Source: Hordeum vulgare subsp. vulgare
Lineage: Eukaryota > Streptophyta > Magnoliopsida > Poales > Poaceae
Assembly (NCBI RefSeq): GCF_904849725.1
Contig: NC_058524.1
Coordinates: forward strand, 487,637,763-487,701,762
Reading direction: 5' to 3'
Length of the DNA: 64,000 nt
Positions 34,370 through 46,569 of the stretch are shown here, in pieces. How positions within the stretch are numbered: position 1 is the first letter of the stretch; each line of letters begins with the position of its first letter. The translations under genes were made by a program, and so were the position numbers. Below the pieces are notes generated by a model. That model made no database searches, was not told where the DNA came from, and saw only the letters and a list, made by a program, of their open reading frames with translations.

Positions 34370-36927
34370 TTAAGACTTGGTTTGAGGTGCCCATTTCGTC
34401 ATGGGGCCTCTCACATTAGTTACAAGAGTCTTAGGGACCCCAATAGCATAAAATCGAAATGCATTACGGGGACCAACGAATTTAGCATAAACCTCTCCTT
34501 CCTTTGATTTGCGAAGTACATAGGATGGAGGCATGAATTCAGTTGTCTTGTTGAGAGTAGGCGAACCCCTAGTGGCCGACCCACTCACAACCTTACCTTT
34601 CTCCTTGTGTCCCTCTCGTACAAATATTTCTTTAAGCGGAGTGGTACACTTGAGAGGAGATGCACTTTTCTTGGCGGTGCTTGGATTGAACCCAAGCCCT
34701 TCCTTGGCAAAGCCTCCATTGTGTTGACTTAAGATCTCATTGAGAGTCTTTTGTCCTTGTGCACATGTCATGAGACCTCTATCTAGCTGTGCCTTTAGCG
34801 AACAGTTTTCCTCAAGGATAGATGTCAGTTCACTACTAGAGTTAGTAGTGCAGGTATCAACATTAATAGTAGGTGAGGAGTAAGCCTTAGCTGAAGTGTC
34901 AAGATAAGTAACCTTGAGTGCCTCAAAGCTCTTTGTAAGAACAGTGAGTTTCTCTTCCTTGTCTTTGAGAGACAAGGATGGACGCTCACAGTCCTTAGAA
35001 AGGGAAGCATGAGAGTTCACTAGTCGGTTTTTATCATTTAGTAACTCTTTGCACACAGATTCAACCTTTTACAAGGAGGCAAGATCGTTAGCATGTTTAT
35101 CAAGGTTTTCACCAACTTTTGAGCATAATGCATCATTTTGTGCTTCCTCATACAGGACTTTCTGCTCAAGGATTTCAATTCTTTCCTTCTCCTTAGTGAC
35201 GAGGGTTTCGAGTTTCTTGATGGTATTGGTGTGCTTACTCACCATTTCCATAAGTATGCGAAACATAGTGAGCTTCTTTCCTTTAAGAGAGCACATAAAT
35301 TTGTTTATTTTGGCAAACATGGGATGATCTAAGTCATTATCCTCATAGTGATCTTCCGCATCAAGATACTCATCAGGACAGGTAGAAGCTAGACTGAAAG
35401 AGTTTAACCGTGGAGTTACCTTAACCTTATCATGGGAGCTTTGGTCTTCCTCATCTCCCATGGCAGTCTTTGCCATCAAACACTTGTGGGCGTTGCCCTT
35501 GTAGTCTTTCATATAGTTGTAGTGAACAACATCACCACTTTTGTTGACTAGCCTCAAGGTGTTTTGTGTATCCTGAGCTACTCCAGCAACCCCACCAACG
35601 TCTTCTGGATCTGATTCTTCTTGTGCAACCATTGCTCTTCCATATGTTCTCTTGAGCTTGGAGTTCGTAGGGTTTGGCAACTTCTTCTTTACAAAGGTCT
35701 TCGGAAACCTTGGTTTATCTTCTCTCCTCTCATAAGGGCAGTCATTGGAGAAGTGGTTGGTTTCCTCCAAGTTATAGCATTTCCTTACCTTCTTCTTTGG
35801 GAATCTTCCCTTGAATTTTCCTACACTGAACTTCTTTACAAAGAGAGCAATGTCCTCATAAGATGGGCTTTCATCAGAGTCAACATCATCACCATCTTCG
35901 CAGTCATCATCACCCTCTTCTTCTTCACTTTCTTCTTCATCACATTCATGCTTGGCTTTCAAAGCAAGATTGATCTTTGATGTTGAAGTGCCATGCATGT
36001 CAAGGTGCTTTGTTGCATTTGCCTTTGACTCTTCAAATAATTGGAAAGTGGATATGATGTCATGTGGAGTCATTTCTTTGAACCCATGGTGCTGCCTCAT
36101 GTCCCATACCATTTGATGGTGGTACGGAGCAAGAGCATGAAGTAACTTGTCCACGAGAAATCTCTTGGTCAGATTGAAACCATCTTGCGTCTTGTCACAG
36201 TCACAGGACTCAATGTCTGCGACGAGAGTCATGAGCCGTTCTAGCAGTTGCTTGGGAGATTCACCCTTTTCCATACAGAAATTCTGTAATTGCCCCTTGG
36301 CAATTTCATATTGAGCAAGCCGAAGAGTGGAGGTACTGGTCTTGGTCCTTATAATGCCATCCCACGGTTCCTTGGCACTTGTGATGTGAATGTAAGGTCT
36401 CCGTTGCTTGTCATTCATTCATTTCTTATGCACATGATCGCAGTGTCATTGAGATGCTTGCCATAAGTTTCTCTGGGAGTGAGGCACCTTGGATCTACAG
36501 GATTGTACCCATGCTCGAGGATGTCCAGCATCTCATCATTGGCGTACCTAAGATGATCTTGCATACCAACTCTCCACAAAGCAAAATCGGAATTGTCATC
36601 AAGCAAGGGAGGTTTTCCTCTAGGATTGTACTTAGGTTTCTCAACTTGAGATCTAGCATAAAGCCATGGAACACTGGTTTGGTTCCTTTGCGGAGGTTGT
36701 TGGCCAAATGAAGAACCGTGCACATGTGGCCCTGAGGCCCTCGGGGACGTGGCTGTCCCCGTGGTTAATGATGCCAGTCTCATTTGGACCAAGGCCTCAA
36801 GAGAAGCATCATGCTCCTCTTTTGTCTTGGCAAGGGCCCGTTCCAGGTCCTCAGAGGTGAAAGACTTGACTTCCGTGGAAGTCCCGTCCCTCTCCACTGG
36901 AGCTACAGTAGTGGTAATCCCGTCCAT
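34370..36927 (-). pseudogene. Copia A long gag
   Basis: Starts at 36927 (MDGITTTVAPVERDGTSTEV). A frameshift at about 36416 is followed by the gag core (SAKEPWDGI, LRLAQYEIAKGQLQNFCMEK, DCDKTQDGFNLTKRF), an acidic run, a zinc knuckle CYNLEETNHFSNDC (the second Cys is replaced by Leu-Glu text, so it is damaged) and a coiled-coil-like, Lys/Glu/Leu-rich extension interrupted by a TAA at 35069-35071. It ends at 34370. The total of about 850 codons is long for Copia gag but usual for the SIRE/Maximus group. Confidence 0.82.
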
Positions 36928-36963
36928 CTCGCTCTAGGGCGGTTAAGCCACAAGAATAGAGCA

Positions 36964-36980
36964 CGAGGATCTGATACCAA
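36964..36980 (-). other. PBS of Copia A
   Basis: Minus reads TTGGTATCAGATCCTCG from 36980, one base inside the 5' LTR end; initiator tRNA-Met type. Confidence 0.85.
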
Positions 36981-37712
36981 TTGAAAAGGATCGAGATGGA
37001 CCTAGAGGGGGGGGGGTGAATAGGTACAGTTCCAAATTTTAATAATTCCTTAGCAATTTTAGGCAAAGGTGCGGAATATGAGCGTAGGTCTAATAATTGC
37101 TATGACAAGGAGTAAGCTATTTAGAGTGAAGTAAGGCAACCGATAAACAATAATCAAATACAAGTACGTAATAAGGATTAACACAAGTAGAGAGTTAGGG
37201 TTAGGAATAACCGAAACTCCAAGAGAGACGAGGATGTATCCCGATGTTCACTTCCTTGGAGGGAAGCTACATCACCGTTAGAGGGGCGGATGTTACCACG
37301 AAGGCACACCAAGTCCACGAAGGCTCGCCCTATTCTCCCTTTGAGATAACTCCACGAAGGCGTTTCTCAACCACTAGTGGTAAGCCTTGAGGTGGCTTCC
37401 AAACCTTCACAAAATTTCCGGGGGAAATCACAATGGTTTGATTCCTCTCCAAAGACTCCTACCGCCTAGGAGTCTCCAACCTCCAAGAGTAGCAAGATCA
37501 CGGGGATTGCTCAAAACTTTCTCAAATCAAAAATCACTTTGGTGGAGAGGAGGAGAAGGAGACAATCTATCTTTTGATTGGAACAACACTCAAAGGGACT
37601 CACAAATGCTCTTGGGATCTAAGATTGAGTGTAGACAAGAGTGAGTGAGAAGAAAGGTGTTCTTGTATGTGTTCTAGCTGTGTTGGACACCGTATCACGA
37701 AGTGGGAGGGGG

Positions 37713-37720
37713 TATATATA
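37713..37720 (-). promoter_or_regulatory. TATA box of Copia A 5' LTR
   Basis: tatatata with GC-rich flanks (minus CACTATATATACCCCCT), about 45 bp downstream of the ggacgtcc array in the direction of transcription. Confidence 0.65.
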
Positions 37721-37759
37721 GTGGGGAGTGTAAAACAGCCGTTGGGGACACTTTAAGTC

Positions 37760-38205
37760 ACACAGGGTTCGGACATCCGGCAGTTCACGGATGTCCGGGC
37801 GTCCACAAGGGGTCGGACGTCCGACAGGGGTCGGTCGTCCGAGGGCTGTAGATATGTCTAGAATCACTATGAGTTGAACAGGGACCGGACGTCCGGAGAA
37901 GGCCGGAAGTCCGAGTTATTCGACTCAAACTTCTTCTGGTGCAAGATTCCGGATTTCCGAAAGGGGACGGACGTCCGGACCTCGGACGTCCGGACGGAGC
38001 GGGAAGTCCGAGTTATATGGCTCAAGTTCTTATGGTGCAGGGCTCCGAATTTCCGAAGCTGGCCGGTCGACCGGCCCTCGGACGTCCGGAGGGAGCCGGA
38101 AGTCCGAGTTATATGGCTCAAGTTCTTCTGGTGCACAGCTCCGGATTTCGGAAGCTGGTCGGTCGTCCGACCCTCGGACGTCCGGAGGAGGCCGGATGTC
38201 CGAGG
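37760..38205. repeat. GGACGTCC palindrome array in 5' LTR
   Basis: Four-unit version of the array at 18745-19100. The extra unit contains ccggtcgaccgg and ggctcaagttcttatggtgc. It lies wholly upstream of the TATA box. Confidence 0.82.
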
Positions 38206-38555
38206 CATTAGTCCTATTTTGAGATAAGAGCAGAGTAGTGAAGATGTGGTTTTGAGCATAAAAGTAGAGATGTAGTATGAGCAAATTCATCGCAAAACCT
38301 GTGATCCCCTCTTAATAGTGCGGGATCCCTATACTGAAGAATAGTAAACTTAAAAGGATAGTCTACATCATCTTTTCTCAATCCTGAGTCTTCTTGACAT
38401 ATAAATCCCGATCTTCTCAGACCACCTTGGCACATAATTCTCAATCTACTAAAGTACTTGCCATCCCGAGATACACTCAACAAATATGATTAGTTTCCTA
38501 TGTATGTGTTGTCATTAACACCAAAAGTCGATTAGGAGCATAACATGCACTTTCA

Positions 38556-39586
38556 CTTGAGCAAGTTTATATTTAGAATTCATATGCTCAATGTTTTTCC
38601 TTATTTAACTCATGCATCTTTAATATCAAATCAACACATTCTTTAGCATCAAAGTTAACCTTCTCCGAATATGGAAGAGTTAACTAATCAATTGGTGCAT
38701 GAGGCAAGAAATCATGCACAACTTTAGAAGGGCATATCTTTGTAGTAGAATGCATCGAACGATTATAAGCAAATTCAATATGAGGCAAGCATTCTTCCCA
38801 CATTTTCAGGTTTTTCTTCAAAACAGCCCTAAGCATAGTAGACAATGATCTATTCACTACTTCAGTTTGTCCATCAGTTTGGGGGTGACATTTAGTAGTA
38901 AAAAGCAAGTTTGTCCCCAACTTAGCGCATAAACATCTACAAAAGTGGTTATGAAATTTAGCAACACGATGTGAAACAATCATTTTTGGCACACGATGCA
39001 AGCGAATAATTTCACGAAAGAACAAATCATCCACATTAGCAGCATCATCACTTTTATCACATGGTATAAAGTGTGCCATTTGGGAAAATTTGTCCACGAA
39101 AACAAATATGCTATCCCTCCCCTTCTTTTTTCGAGGTAAACATAGAACAAAGTCCATATATATATCCTCCAAAGGAACACTAGGTACCAGCAAAGGCATA
39201 TAAAAACCATGAGGATTGAGTCGTGACTTAGCTTTTTGACATGTCGTGCAGTGAGCAACAAAACGTTCAACATCCTGTCACATCTTTGGCCAAAAGAAAT
39301 GTATAGCAAGTACGTCCTCCATATTCTTTACTCCAAAGTGTCCCATTAATCCTGCTCCATGCGCCTCCTGTAACAACAAAAGATAAATGGAGTTAGCTAG
39401 AATGCATAGCTTGTTAGCACGGAACAGAAATCCATCATTAATGATGAACTTGTTCCATGTTCTCCCTTCTTTACAATTCTCCAACACGTCTTTGAAATAG
39501 GAATCATGCACATGTTGATCTTTGATGGTCTCCAAACCAAATATTTTGAAGTCAAGTTTGGAAAGCATAGTATAACGACGAGACAA
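38556..39586 (-). pseudogene. Element D integrase
   Basis: On minus: VKNMEDVLAIHFFWPKM of the zinc-binding part (39278-39586), then the core with IYMDFVLCLPR and FVDKFSQMAHFIPCDKS, and HPQTDGQTEVVNRSL with the catalytic Glu. The second catalytic Asp is lost: IVSHRVAKFHNHF stands where the family has S-D-R-D-x-K-F. Ends MWEECLPHIEFAYNR and, past a stop, sequence up to 38556, where Copia A is inserted. RT lies upstream of it, so the element is Ty3/Gypsy. Confidence 0.85.
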
Positions 39587-40229
39587 TGCATAGCAATAAC
39601 ATTTTCTTTACCCTTCTTGTGTTTAATGACATACCGGAATGTCTCAATGAATTCAACCCATTTAGCATGTCTACGATTCAGTTTTTCTTGACATTTAAAA
39701 TGTTTCAATGATTCATGATCAGAATTTATGACAAATTCTTTGGGCCATAAATAATGTTACCATGTTTCCAAAGTCCGAAGAAGAGCATATAATTCCTTAT
39801 CATAAGTAGAATAATTCATACTAGGCCCACTCAATTTTTCAAAAAAGTATGCAACATGATTACCATCTTGTAATAACACACCTCCTAATCCAACTTCACT
39901 AGCATCACATTCAAGCTCGAAAGTATTATTAAAATCAGAAAGTTGGAGTAAAGGAGCATGTGTAACTTATCTTTCAAACCCATGAAGGCTTCTTCCTGTG
40001 CGGTACCCCAAGCATAAGGCACATCCTTATTCATAAGCTCATTGAGAGGTGCAGCAATGGTGCTGAAATCTCACACAAAATGCCTATAAAACCAGGCGAG
40101 TCCAAGAAAACTCCTCACTTGTGTGACCGTTTTGGGCTGCGACCAACTCTCAATAGCTTCAGTCATGGCTTTATCAACTTCATTTCCTTGTGGAGTAACA
40201 ACATAGCCAAGAAAATATACTCAGTCGAT
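39587..40229 (-). pseudogene. Element D RNase H region, heavily damaged
   Basis: Between RT and integrase. Short pieces in several phases resemble Gypsy RNase H (for example [14 protein letters not shown] at about 39600, and a TEAIESWSQPKTVTQVRSFLG-like stretch near 40150), with many stops. No continuous frame remains. Confidence 0.6.
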
Positions 40230-40943
40230 TCAAAAGATGCACTTCCCAAGGTTACGAAACAAACATGCATCACGTAGAGCAATCAAAACAACAAGCAAAT
40301 GATCCAAGTGTTCCTCCAAAGATCTACTATAAATCAGTATATCATCAAAGTACACTACCACAAATCGTCCAATGAAAGCACGTGAAACCTCATTCATTAA
40401 TCTCATGAAAGTGCTAGGTGCATTAGTCAACCCAAAAGGCATAACTAACCACTCATATAATCCAAACTTAGTTTTAAATGTTGTTTTCCATTCATATCCT
40501 AATTTCATGCGAATTTGATGGTATCCACTACGCAAATCAACTTTGGAGAAAATTGTAGAGCGACTTAATTCATCGAGCATATCATCTAGCCTAGGAATAG
40601 GATGCCAATAATGAATAGTAATATTATTAATGCCTCTACAATCAACACACATACGCAAGGTACCACCCTTTTTTGGCACTAGAATAGTAAGAACAACACA
40701 AGGACTAAGAGATTCGCATATATAACCTTTGTTGAGCAGCTTCTATACTTGATGCATAATCTCCTTCGTCTTCGCTGGATTGGTGCGGTATGGTGGACGG
40801 TTGGGTAGCGATGCACTGGTAATTAAGTCAGTCTGATGCTCAATCCCTCTAATAGGTGGTAATCCCGGTGTCACGTCTTGTGGAAAGACGTTAGTGAACT
40901 CCTGCAAAATGTTAATAACAGCCAGAGGCAAAGAGGGAGGCAT
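40230..40943 (-). pseudogene. Element D reverse transcriptase
   Basis: Two frames: 40943-40743 (FTNVFPQDVTPGLPPIRGIE, typical RT entry) and 40679-40230 with [53 protein letters not shown] and the catalytic [12 protein letters not shown] stop and a phase change lie between them. Y-F-D-D and MPFGLTNAP are hallmarks of Ty3/Gypsy RT. It ends shortly after CLFRNLGKC, where a stop begins the damaged RNase H part. Confidence 0.9.
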
Positions 40944-41812
40944 GTCCTCGAATAAAAATAATACCTCTTTGCATATGAAAGCATATCAAATAGATTTAGT
41001 AATATCCAAATCAGTAATATCAGATTTAGAGGCAAGTAAACAACCACTCTTCAATTTTATTTCAGATGCAACACTCGATGATGGTTTATTAGGCTTATTG
41101 TGTTGCTCAAATTCCTTTGCTACAATCTGATTTTCACTCTTATGTAGGTCCTATTTTGCTTTACTAGCTCTAGCAATGTCATCTTTAATAATATGTTCAC
41201 GAGACCTAGGGGCAAAGTTATATTTTGATCCTTATGAATAAGAGTATACTGATTTTTCCTAGCATGGTGTACAAATTTTTTATCAAATTGTCATGGTCTA
41301 CCAAGTAAAACGGAGCATGCTTGCATGGGTAGCACATCACAATCAACAAAATTAGAATATGTAGAAATACTAAAATGCACACAAACACTGCGTGTTACCT
41401 TAACCTTGCCACTGTTGTTGAACCACTGGATGTAATAAGGATGAGGATGTGGTCTGGTGGTGAGAGACAGCTTCTCCACCATCTCCATGCTATCTAAGTT
41501 GTTGCAACTCCCTCCATCGATGATTACGCCAACAAAATATTCCTTCACAACTCCATTTGTATGAAACAAGTTGTGCCTCTGATTTTTCTCAGCATGTGTT
41601 ACTTGCACACTTAAAACACGTTGAGCAACTAAGCTTTCATACCTGTCAGCATAGTCAATAGCCATGTATTGTGTCTCTTGTTCAACATCATCTACACCCT
41701 GTTCTTCACTTGTAGTAAGACCCAGAGTCTCCTTGTCATAATCACTAGCGGAGTCATATCCACCATCCCCAGTAATAATCATCACATGCTTGGATGGGCA
41801 CTCTCTCACATA
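40944..41812 (-). pseudogene. Element D protease and second half of zinc knuckle
   Basis: The frame enters at 41812 with YVRECPSKHVMI, the second half of a CCHC knuckle whose first half is at 50926 on the other side of element E. Further on are GDGGYDSASD, the protease region with VGVIIDGGSCNNLDSMEMVE (active site D-G-G/S type), HPYYIQWFNNSGKVKV and ACSVLLGRP. The main frame ends at 41291; the rest to 40944 is linker with stops. Confidence 0.82.
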
Positions 41813-41817
41813 ATGAC

Positions 41818-43393
41818 TGATTGGCACTCTCTGACAATAGCTAGACAAATGCTGATTTTGTGACAACAAACCTTCCCTTGCAACGGCACCAGAAGAATGC
41901 TACTAGCACTCCCCAACAATGAAACTAGAAGAATGTTGTTGACAGCCCACCAGCGCGTGGGTTCGCAGCAGTTTTCGAGGGTAGAGTATTCGACCCAAAT
42001 TTGTTGGTACGCACGACGGGAGGTGAGAGGATACTCTCAAGTATTAGCAGCTGAATTCGTCAGATCCAAAGTAGTAACAACAAAGTAACGAGTAACGGCA
42101 GTGGCAAGGAACAGTGGTAGTGACAACAGTAGCAAGTAGCAACAGTAGCAAGCGACAGTAGTAGCAACAGTAGCAGCAGAGTAAGACAAGTAACAGCAGT
42201 AGCAATAGTAGTAACAGTAGCAACAACAGTAGTAACAGCCGAGCAAGACAAGTAACAGCAGTAACAATAGTAGTAACAAACTCGTACGCAATGGGTCGGT
42301 GATTTGTTTGGATGATATTCATCATGCAACAGTTATAACACGGAGAGATATGTGGCTAGCTCCCGTTCGTCAATGTAATGTAGGCATGTATTTCGTGTGT
42401 CGTCATACGTGCTTAGGGAAAAGAACTTGCATGACATCTATTGTCCATCCCTCCCATGGCAGCGGGGTCCAAAAGGAAACTACGTGATATTAAGGTTCTC
42501 CTTTTAATAAAGAACCGGACCAACGAATTAGCACTTGGTGAACACATGAACTCCTCAAACTATGGTCATCAGCGGGAGTGGTTCCGGTTATTGTCACTCC
42601 GGGGTTGCCGGATCATAACACATAGTAGGTAACTACAACTTGCAAGATCGGATCTAAAACACACGTATATTGGTGACAACATAATAATTTCAGATCTGAA
42701 ATCATGGCATTCGGGCCCTAGTGACAAGCATTAAGCACGGCAAAGTAGTAGCAACATCAATCTCAGAACTTAGTGGATACTAGGGATCAATCCCCATCAA
42801 AAGTAACTCGATTACATGATAGATCTCATCCTACTCATCACCGCCCAGCGAGCCTACGAATAGATTATTCACGAACGACGAAGAGCTTCATGGAATTGGA
42901 GAGGGAAGAAGGTTGATGATGACGATGGCGAAGATTTCCCCTCTCCGGAGCCCAAGACGGACTCCAGATCTACCCTCGAGATGAAGAACAGGTGGTGGCG
43001 GCGGCTCCGTATCGCAAAGGCGATGAAAACTTCTCTCTTTATTTTTCTGGGACGAAAGGGGACTTATAGACCTGAGGTTGGGGGCGGCAGAGCCGTGTGG
43101 GCCCCACAAGCCTGCCCACCGCCACCAGGGGGTCATGGCGGAGCCAGGGCTTGTGGCCCACTGGCCCACCCCCTCAGGTGGAACTTGGCGCAGATATTTT
43201 TTTTATTTTCCAAAACTGCTCCCCGTAGATTTTTAGGACATTTGGAGAACTTTGATTTCTACACAAAAATAACACCAAGGCAATTCTGCTGAAAACAACG
43301 TCAGTCCAGGTTAGTTCCATTCAAATCATGCAAATTAGAGTCCAAAACAAGGGCAAAAGAGTTTGGAAAAGTTGATACGCTCGAGACGTATCA
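41818..43393 (-). repeat. 3' LTR of element E (1576 bp)
   Basis: From TGATACGTCTCG at 43393 to GTGCCAATCA at 41818 on minus. Compared with the 5' LTR it lacks about 34 bp (ccacacctgaaagattag... region, at about 42067) and has a shorter triplet array. TATA-like ttataga at about 43066-43072. Confidence 0.9.
42080..42290. repeat. AGTAGC/AACAGT triplet array, 3' LTR of E
   Basis: Imperfect triplets as at 1335-1515 and 49560-49805; source of spurious Leu/Cys-rich frames. Confidence 0.85.
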
Positions 43394-43411
43394 ACTCCCC
43401 CAAGCATAAAA
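43394..43411 (-). other. Polypurine tract of element E
   Basis: Minus reads TTTTATGCTTGGGGGAGT right before the 3' LTR. Confidence 0.85.
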
Positions 43412-45481
43412 CCTTGCTTGCCCTCAAGCAACTCAGTTGACAAACTGAGAGAGAAAGAAGACAAACTCTGTTTGATCTTGTTGTTGCAACTATGTCTAAC
43501 TCATAACCAGAATTTTAGCAAGATCACAAGTTAACCACATAAGAAAATGACACAAAGGTCTCACGGTAAAATAATATCAATGGCATAATCAGCTAACGAG
43601 CAAATAAAAATGAGTTTCAAATACCAACACTTCAATCAAAACAAGCATGAAGCAATATGAATAGGTGGTATCTCGCTAGCTCTTTCTGAGACCGCAAAAC
43701 ATAAATGCAGAGCACTTTCGAAGATCAAGGGCTGACTAAACATTGTAATTCATAGCAACGAAGATCCAGTCATAGTCATACTCAATATCAATCAAAAGCA
43801 AAGCATAAAAATGACAGAGGTGCTCTGTAATTGGTGCTTATATAAGAGGAGGTTGACTCAACAGGAAAATAAATTGAAAGGCCCTTCGCAGAGGGAAGCA
43901 TTGATTTGCAGAGGTGCCAGAGCTCAAGCTTTGAAAACAAAGATAATAATTTTGGGTGGCATGCTTTCATTGTCAACGCAATGACCAAGAGTTCTCAATA
44001 TCTTCCGATAGGCGGTTCCCAAACAGAAAAGTAAAGTTTTAACTCCCCCACCACCAATCAATCACACTCCTCGGCTAGCCGAATCCTCGGGTACCATCCA
44101 TACTAACATCAATCCGGGGGGAGTCTTGTTTTATAGTTATGTTTTCGATTTAAGCGTGGAACTGGGCATTCCAATTACCGGCCCCTTTCTCGTGAATGAT
44201 AGTGAATAAACACATGTCGAGGATAACACTCCTAGCATGGAAGATACCAATAGCCCCCTGCCACCACATGAGCGGTTCGGGCATGCAAAACAGATTATTT
44301 TTTGAAGGTTTAAAGAGTGGCACATGCAAATTTACTTGGAACGGCACGTAGATACCGCAAATAGGTAGGTATGGTGGACTCTCATGGAAAAACTTTTGGG
44401 TTTATGGAAGTGGATGCACAAGCAGTATTCCGCTTAGTACAAGTGAAGGCTAGCAAAAGACTGGGAAGCGACCAACTAGAGAGCGACAAGAGTCATCAAG
44501 ATGCAATGAGTTTGACTAACATTAAATGCAAGCATGAACATGATATAAATCACCATGAACACGAACATAATAGAGGCTATGTTGATTTTGTTTCAACTAC
44601 ATGCATGACCATGCGCCAAGTCAAGCCACTTGAAACATTCAAAGGAGAATACCATCCTATCATACTACATCATAGTCATTTCAAAATCTATGTTGGCATT
44701 CAAGACAAACCATTATAAGCTCTTAGCCAAATAAGCATGGCATCAGAAACTATGATCTCTAAGTTGTCATTGCAAACATGGTTCTCTCACAACAAAGCTA
44801 AGTCTGGGTCGACAAGCTAGTCATATTTACAAAAACAAAATAGATAGAGTTCATACCAGCTTTTCAGTCTCAGTCGCTTCATCATATATCATCATTGTTG
44901 CCTTTCATTTGCACGATCGAACGATGTGAACGATAATAATAGTGCTCGTGCATTGGACTAAGCTGAATCTGCAGGCAAACACAAAGGAGAAGACAAAGTA
45001 ATATGGCTCTTTTGAAAGCTAAACAGGTAAGCATGCAAGAACCACTAAGCATTGTAACCAATATCTTCTACCTTGACACAAATAAAAAGAAAACTATTTA
45101 CACGGGAAAGCTCCCAACAAGCAAAAGAAGAAAGAAAAATATTTTTGGGTTTTCTCAAAAGGACACAAAACAAGAAAACAAGAAAACGAAAAATAAACTA
45201 GCATGGATAATACAGTGGCAAAGTGTAAACACCGGCTAACAGAGTGAAAGCATAAGCATGAATGTAAAGTCGGTGAGAACACGTACTCCCCCAAGCTTAG
45301 GATTTTGGCCTAGCTTGGTCTACTCCCATGGATGGTCCTGGCGAAACCCAAAATCATAATGGGTGTTATACGGGAGTGCTGCAGCCACTGCCTGAATAGC
45401 TGGATCGCGAAGTCGAGCAGTCGTCGCCTCCCTCTCATACTCCTCTGCCTCTCCTATGGTTATGTAGTATCTTCGTTTTAC
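43412..45481 (-). other. Non-coding 3' interior of element E
   Basis: About 2 kb without a credible gene. It is homologous in part to 3070-3920 of element B. A second polypurine-like tract (minus AAGCTTGGGGGAGTACG, about 45284-45300) lies 1.9 kb upstream of the 3' LTR. Confidence 0.6.
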
Positions 45482-46350
45482 CTAAAAATCAAAGAAAGCA
45501 GGAGCAGGAAGGGTAATATGGAAAACACGCTGCCGGTTAAATATCAAGCGGTATAGGAGGGATCCATGATCTCTCTCAAGGAACTGGTAGCGTGTTAGAG
45601 CAACACGATCAAGGTAGGCTGTACGGAGAGGAGGGTCTTCTGGACGGATGGATACTCCAAGAAAATTTGCTAAGCGTGTAGCATAAACTCCACCAAAGAA
45701 ATCCCCCTCGCTGGCATTTTTATTCAGCCTCCTTGCTATTATAGCTCCCATATTGAAGCTCCTGTCACCCGTTACTACGCTCTTAAGGATACTAAGGTCG
45801 GAAGCACATAGGTGACAATGTGCACCCTTGCCGTTAATGCACCTACCTATGAAGAGGGCAAGGTAGTGCAAGGCAGGGAAATGGATGCTTCCTATGGTGG
45901 CTTGCGTGATATCTCTGGTTTCTCCAACAGTTATACTGGAGACAAAGTCTGTGACCGAAGACTTAGAAGGATCATTAATACTACCCCCATCAGGTATCTT
46001 GCAAATCCTATTGAAATCCTCCAAATCCACGGTATAGGATTTATCGTACAGATCAAACAGTATGGATGAGTCACGGCCAACTAAAAATTTAAATCTACGC
46101 ATGAAAGAGGCAGTGAGCATAGCATACTGTTCACATTTATCTGAGAGGAATTCTTCTAACCCGGCATTGCGGACAAGTGTATCAAACTCATCCTTGAAAC
46201 CTGCTTCGACTATGAACTCATCGGAAGGCCATTCACATGGTTGTACCGGTGCGTCCCTTAGTTGAAAAGGTTCGGGCTCCCGACAAGAAAGACGAGGACC
46301 CTTCTTACTTGAGGACCACCATGAAACTTCCTCCTGAACATAATTTCCTT
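45482..46350 (-). pseudogene. ATHILA ORF-1-like protein of element E
   Basis: The best frame runs from about 46350 through EEVSWWSSSKKGPRLSC and EWPSDEFIVEAGF into a 212-codon uninterrupted part from 46120 (MLTASFMRRFKFLVGRDSSI, LYDKSYTVDLEDFNRICKIP, FLGVSIRPEDPPLRTAYLD) to the stop at 45482. The FKFLVGRDSSILFDLYDKSY text resembles the ATHILA ORF-1 family. In Athila this domain belongs to ORF1; here it follows gag and protease, in the place of RT and integrase. Function is not known. I call it from pattern only. The open part looks undamaged. Confidence 0.5.
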
Positions 46351-46569
46351 TTGCTGAAATTTTTGAAGTTCAAGAGAAAAGTGAATGAAGATCCACCACA
46401 CCTTGTAGCAACTACTCCTACTAGTGTCTAGAGACCGTATCACGCGCTAAAACTACTTGGGACCAGCTACAATCAACATTTCTAGCTCAAGAACTGGGTC
46501 ACCAAGGTAGCAAGAATACGCGAAGGATAAAGCACTAGAGAAAAAACTAATTGGACCAATGGAGGAGTC

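Larger units (their letters stand above)
17969..38555 (-). mobile_element. Copia element A, SIRE/Maximus type, with nested Angela
   Basis: Bounded by TG...CA LTRs and a perfect 5-bp TSD, cttga (17964-17968 and 38556-38560). Without the nested Angela-like element it is about 11.7 kb. On minus the order is 5' LTR, tRNA-Met-type PBS, long gag with a coiled-coil-like extension, protease, GAG-pre-integrase, integrase, RT, RNase H, an extra ORF, polypurine tract and 3' LTR. The order integrase before RT makes it Copia; the long gag and the extra ORF after RNase H fit the SIRE/Maximus lineage. Coding regions carry stops and small frameshifts, so it is dead. Confidence 0.88.
36982..38555 (-). repeat. 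5' LTR of Copia A (1574 bp)
   Basis: TGAAAGTGCATG at 38555 to CCTTTTCA at 36982 on minus. TATA box at 37713-37720. The ggacgtccg array at 37760-38205 has one more 100-bp unit than the 3' LTR. Confidence 0.9.

Noticed and set aside
44371..44718. 115-codon plus frame in element E
   Set aside because: Lies antisense in the non-coding 3' interior; not kept open in the homologous part of element B.
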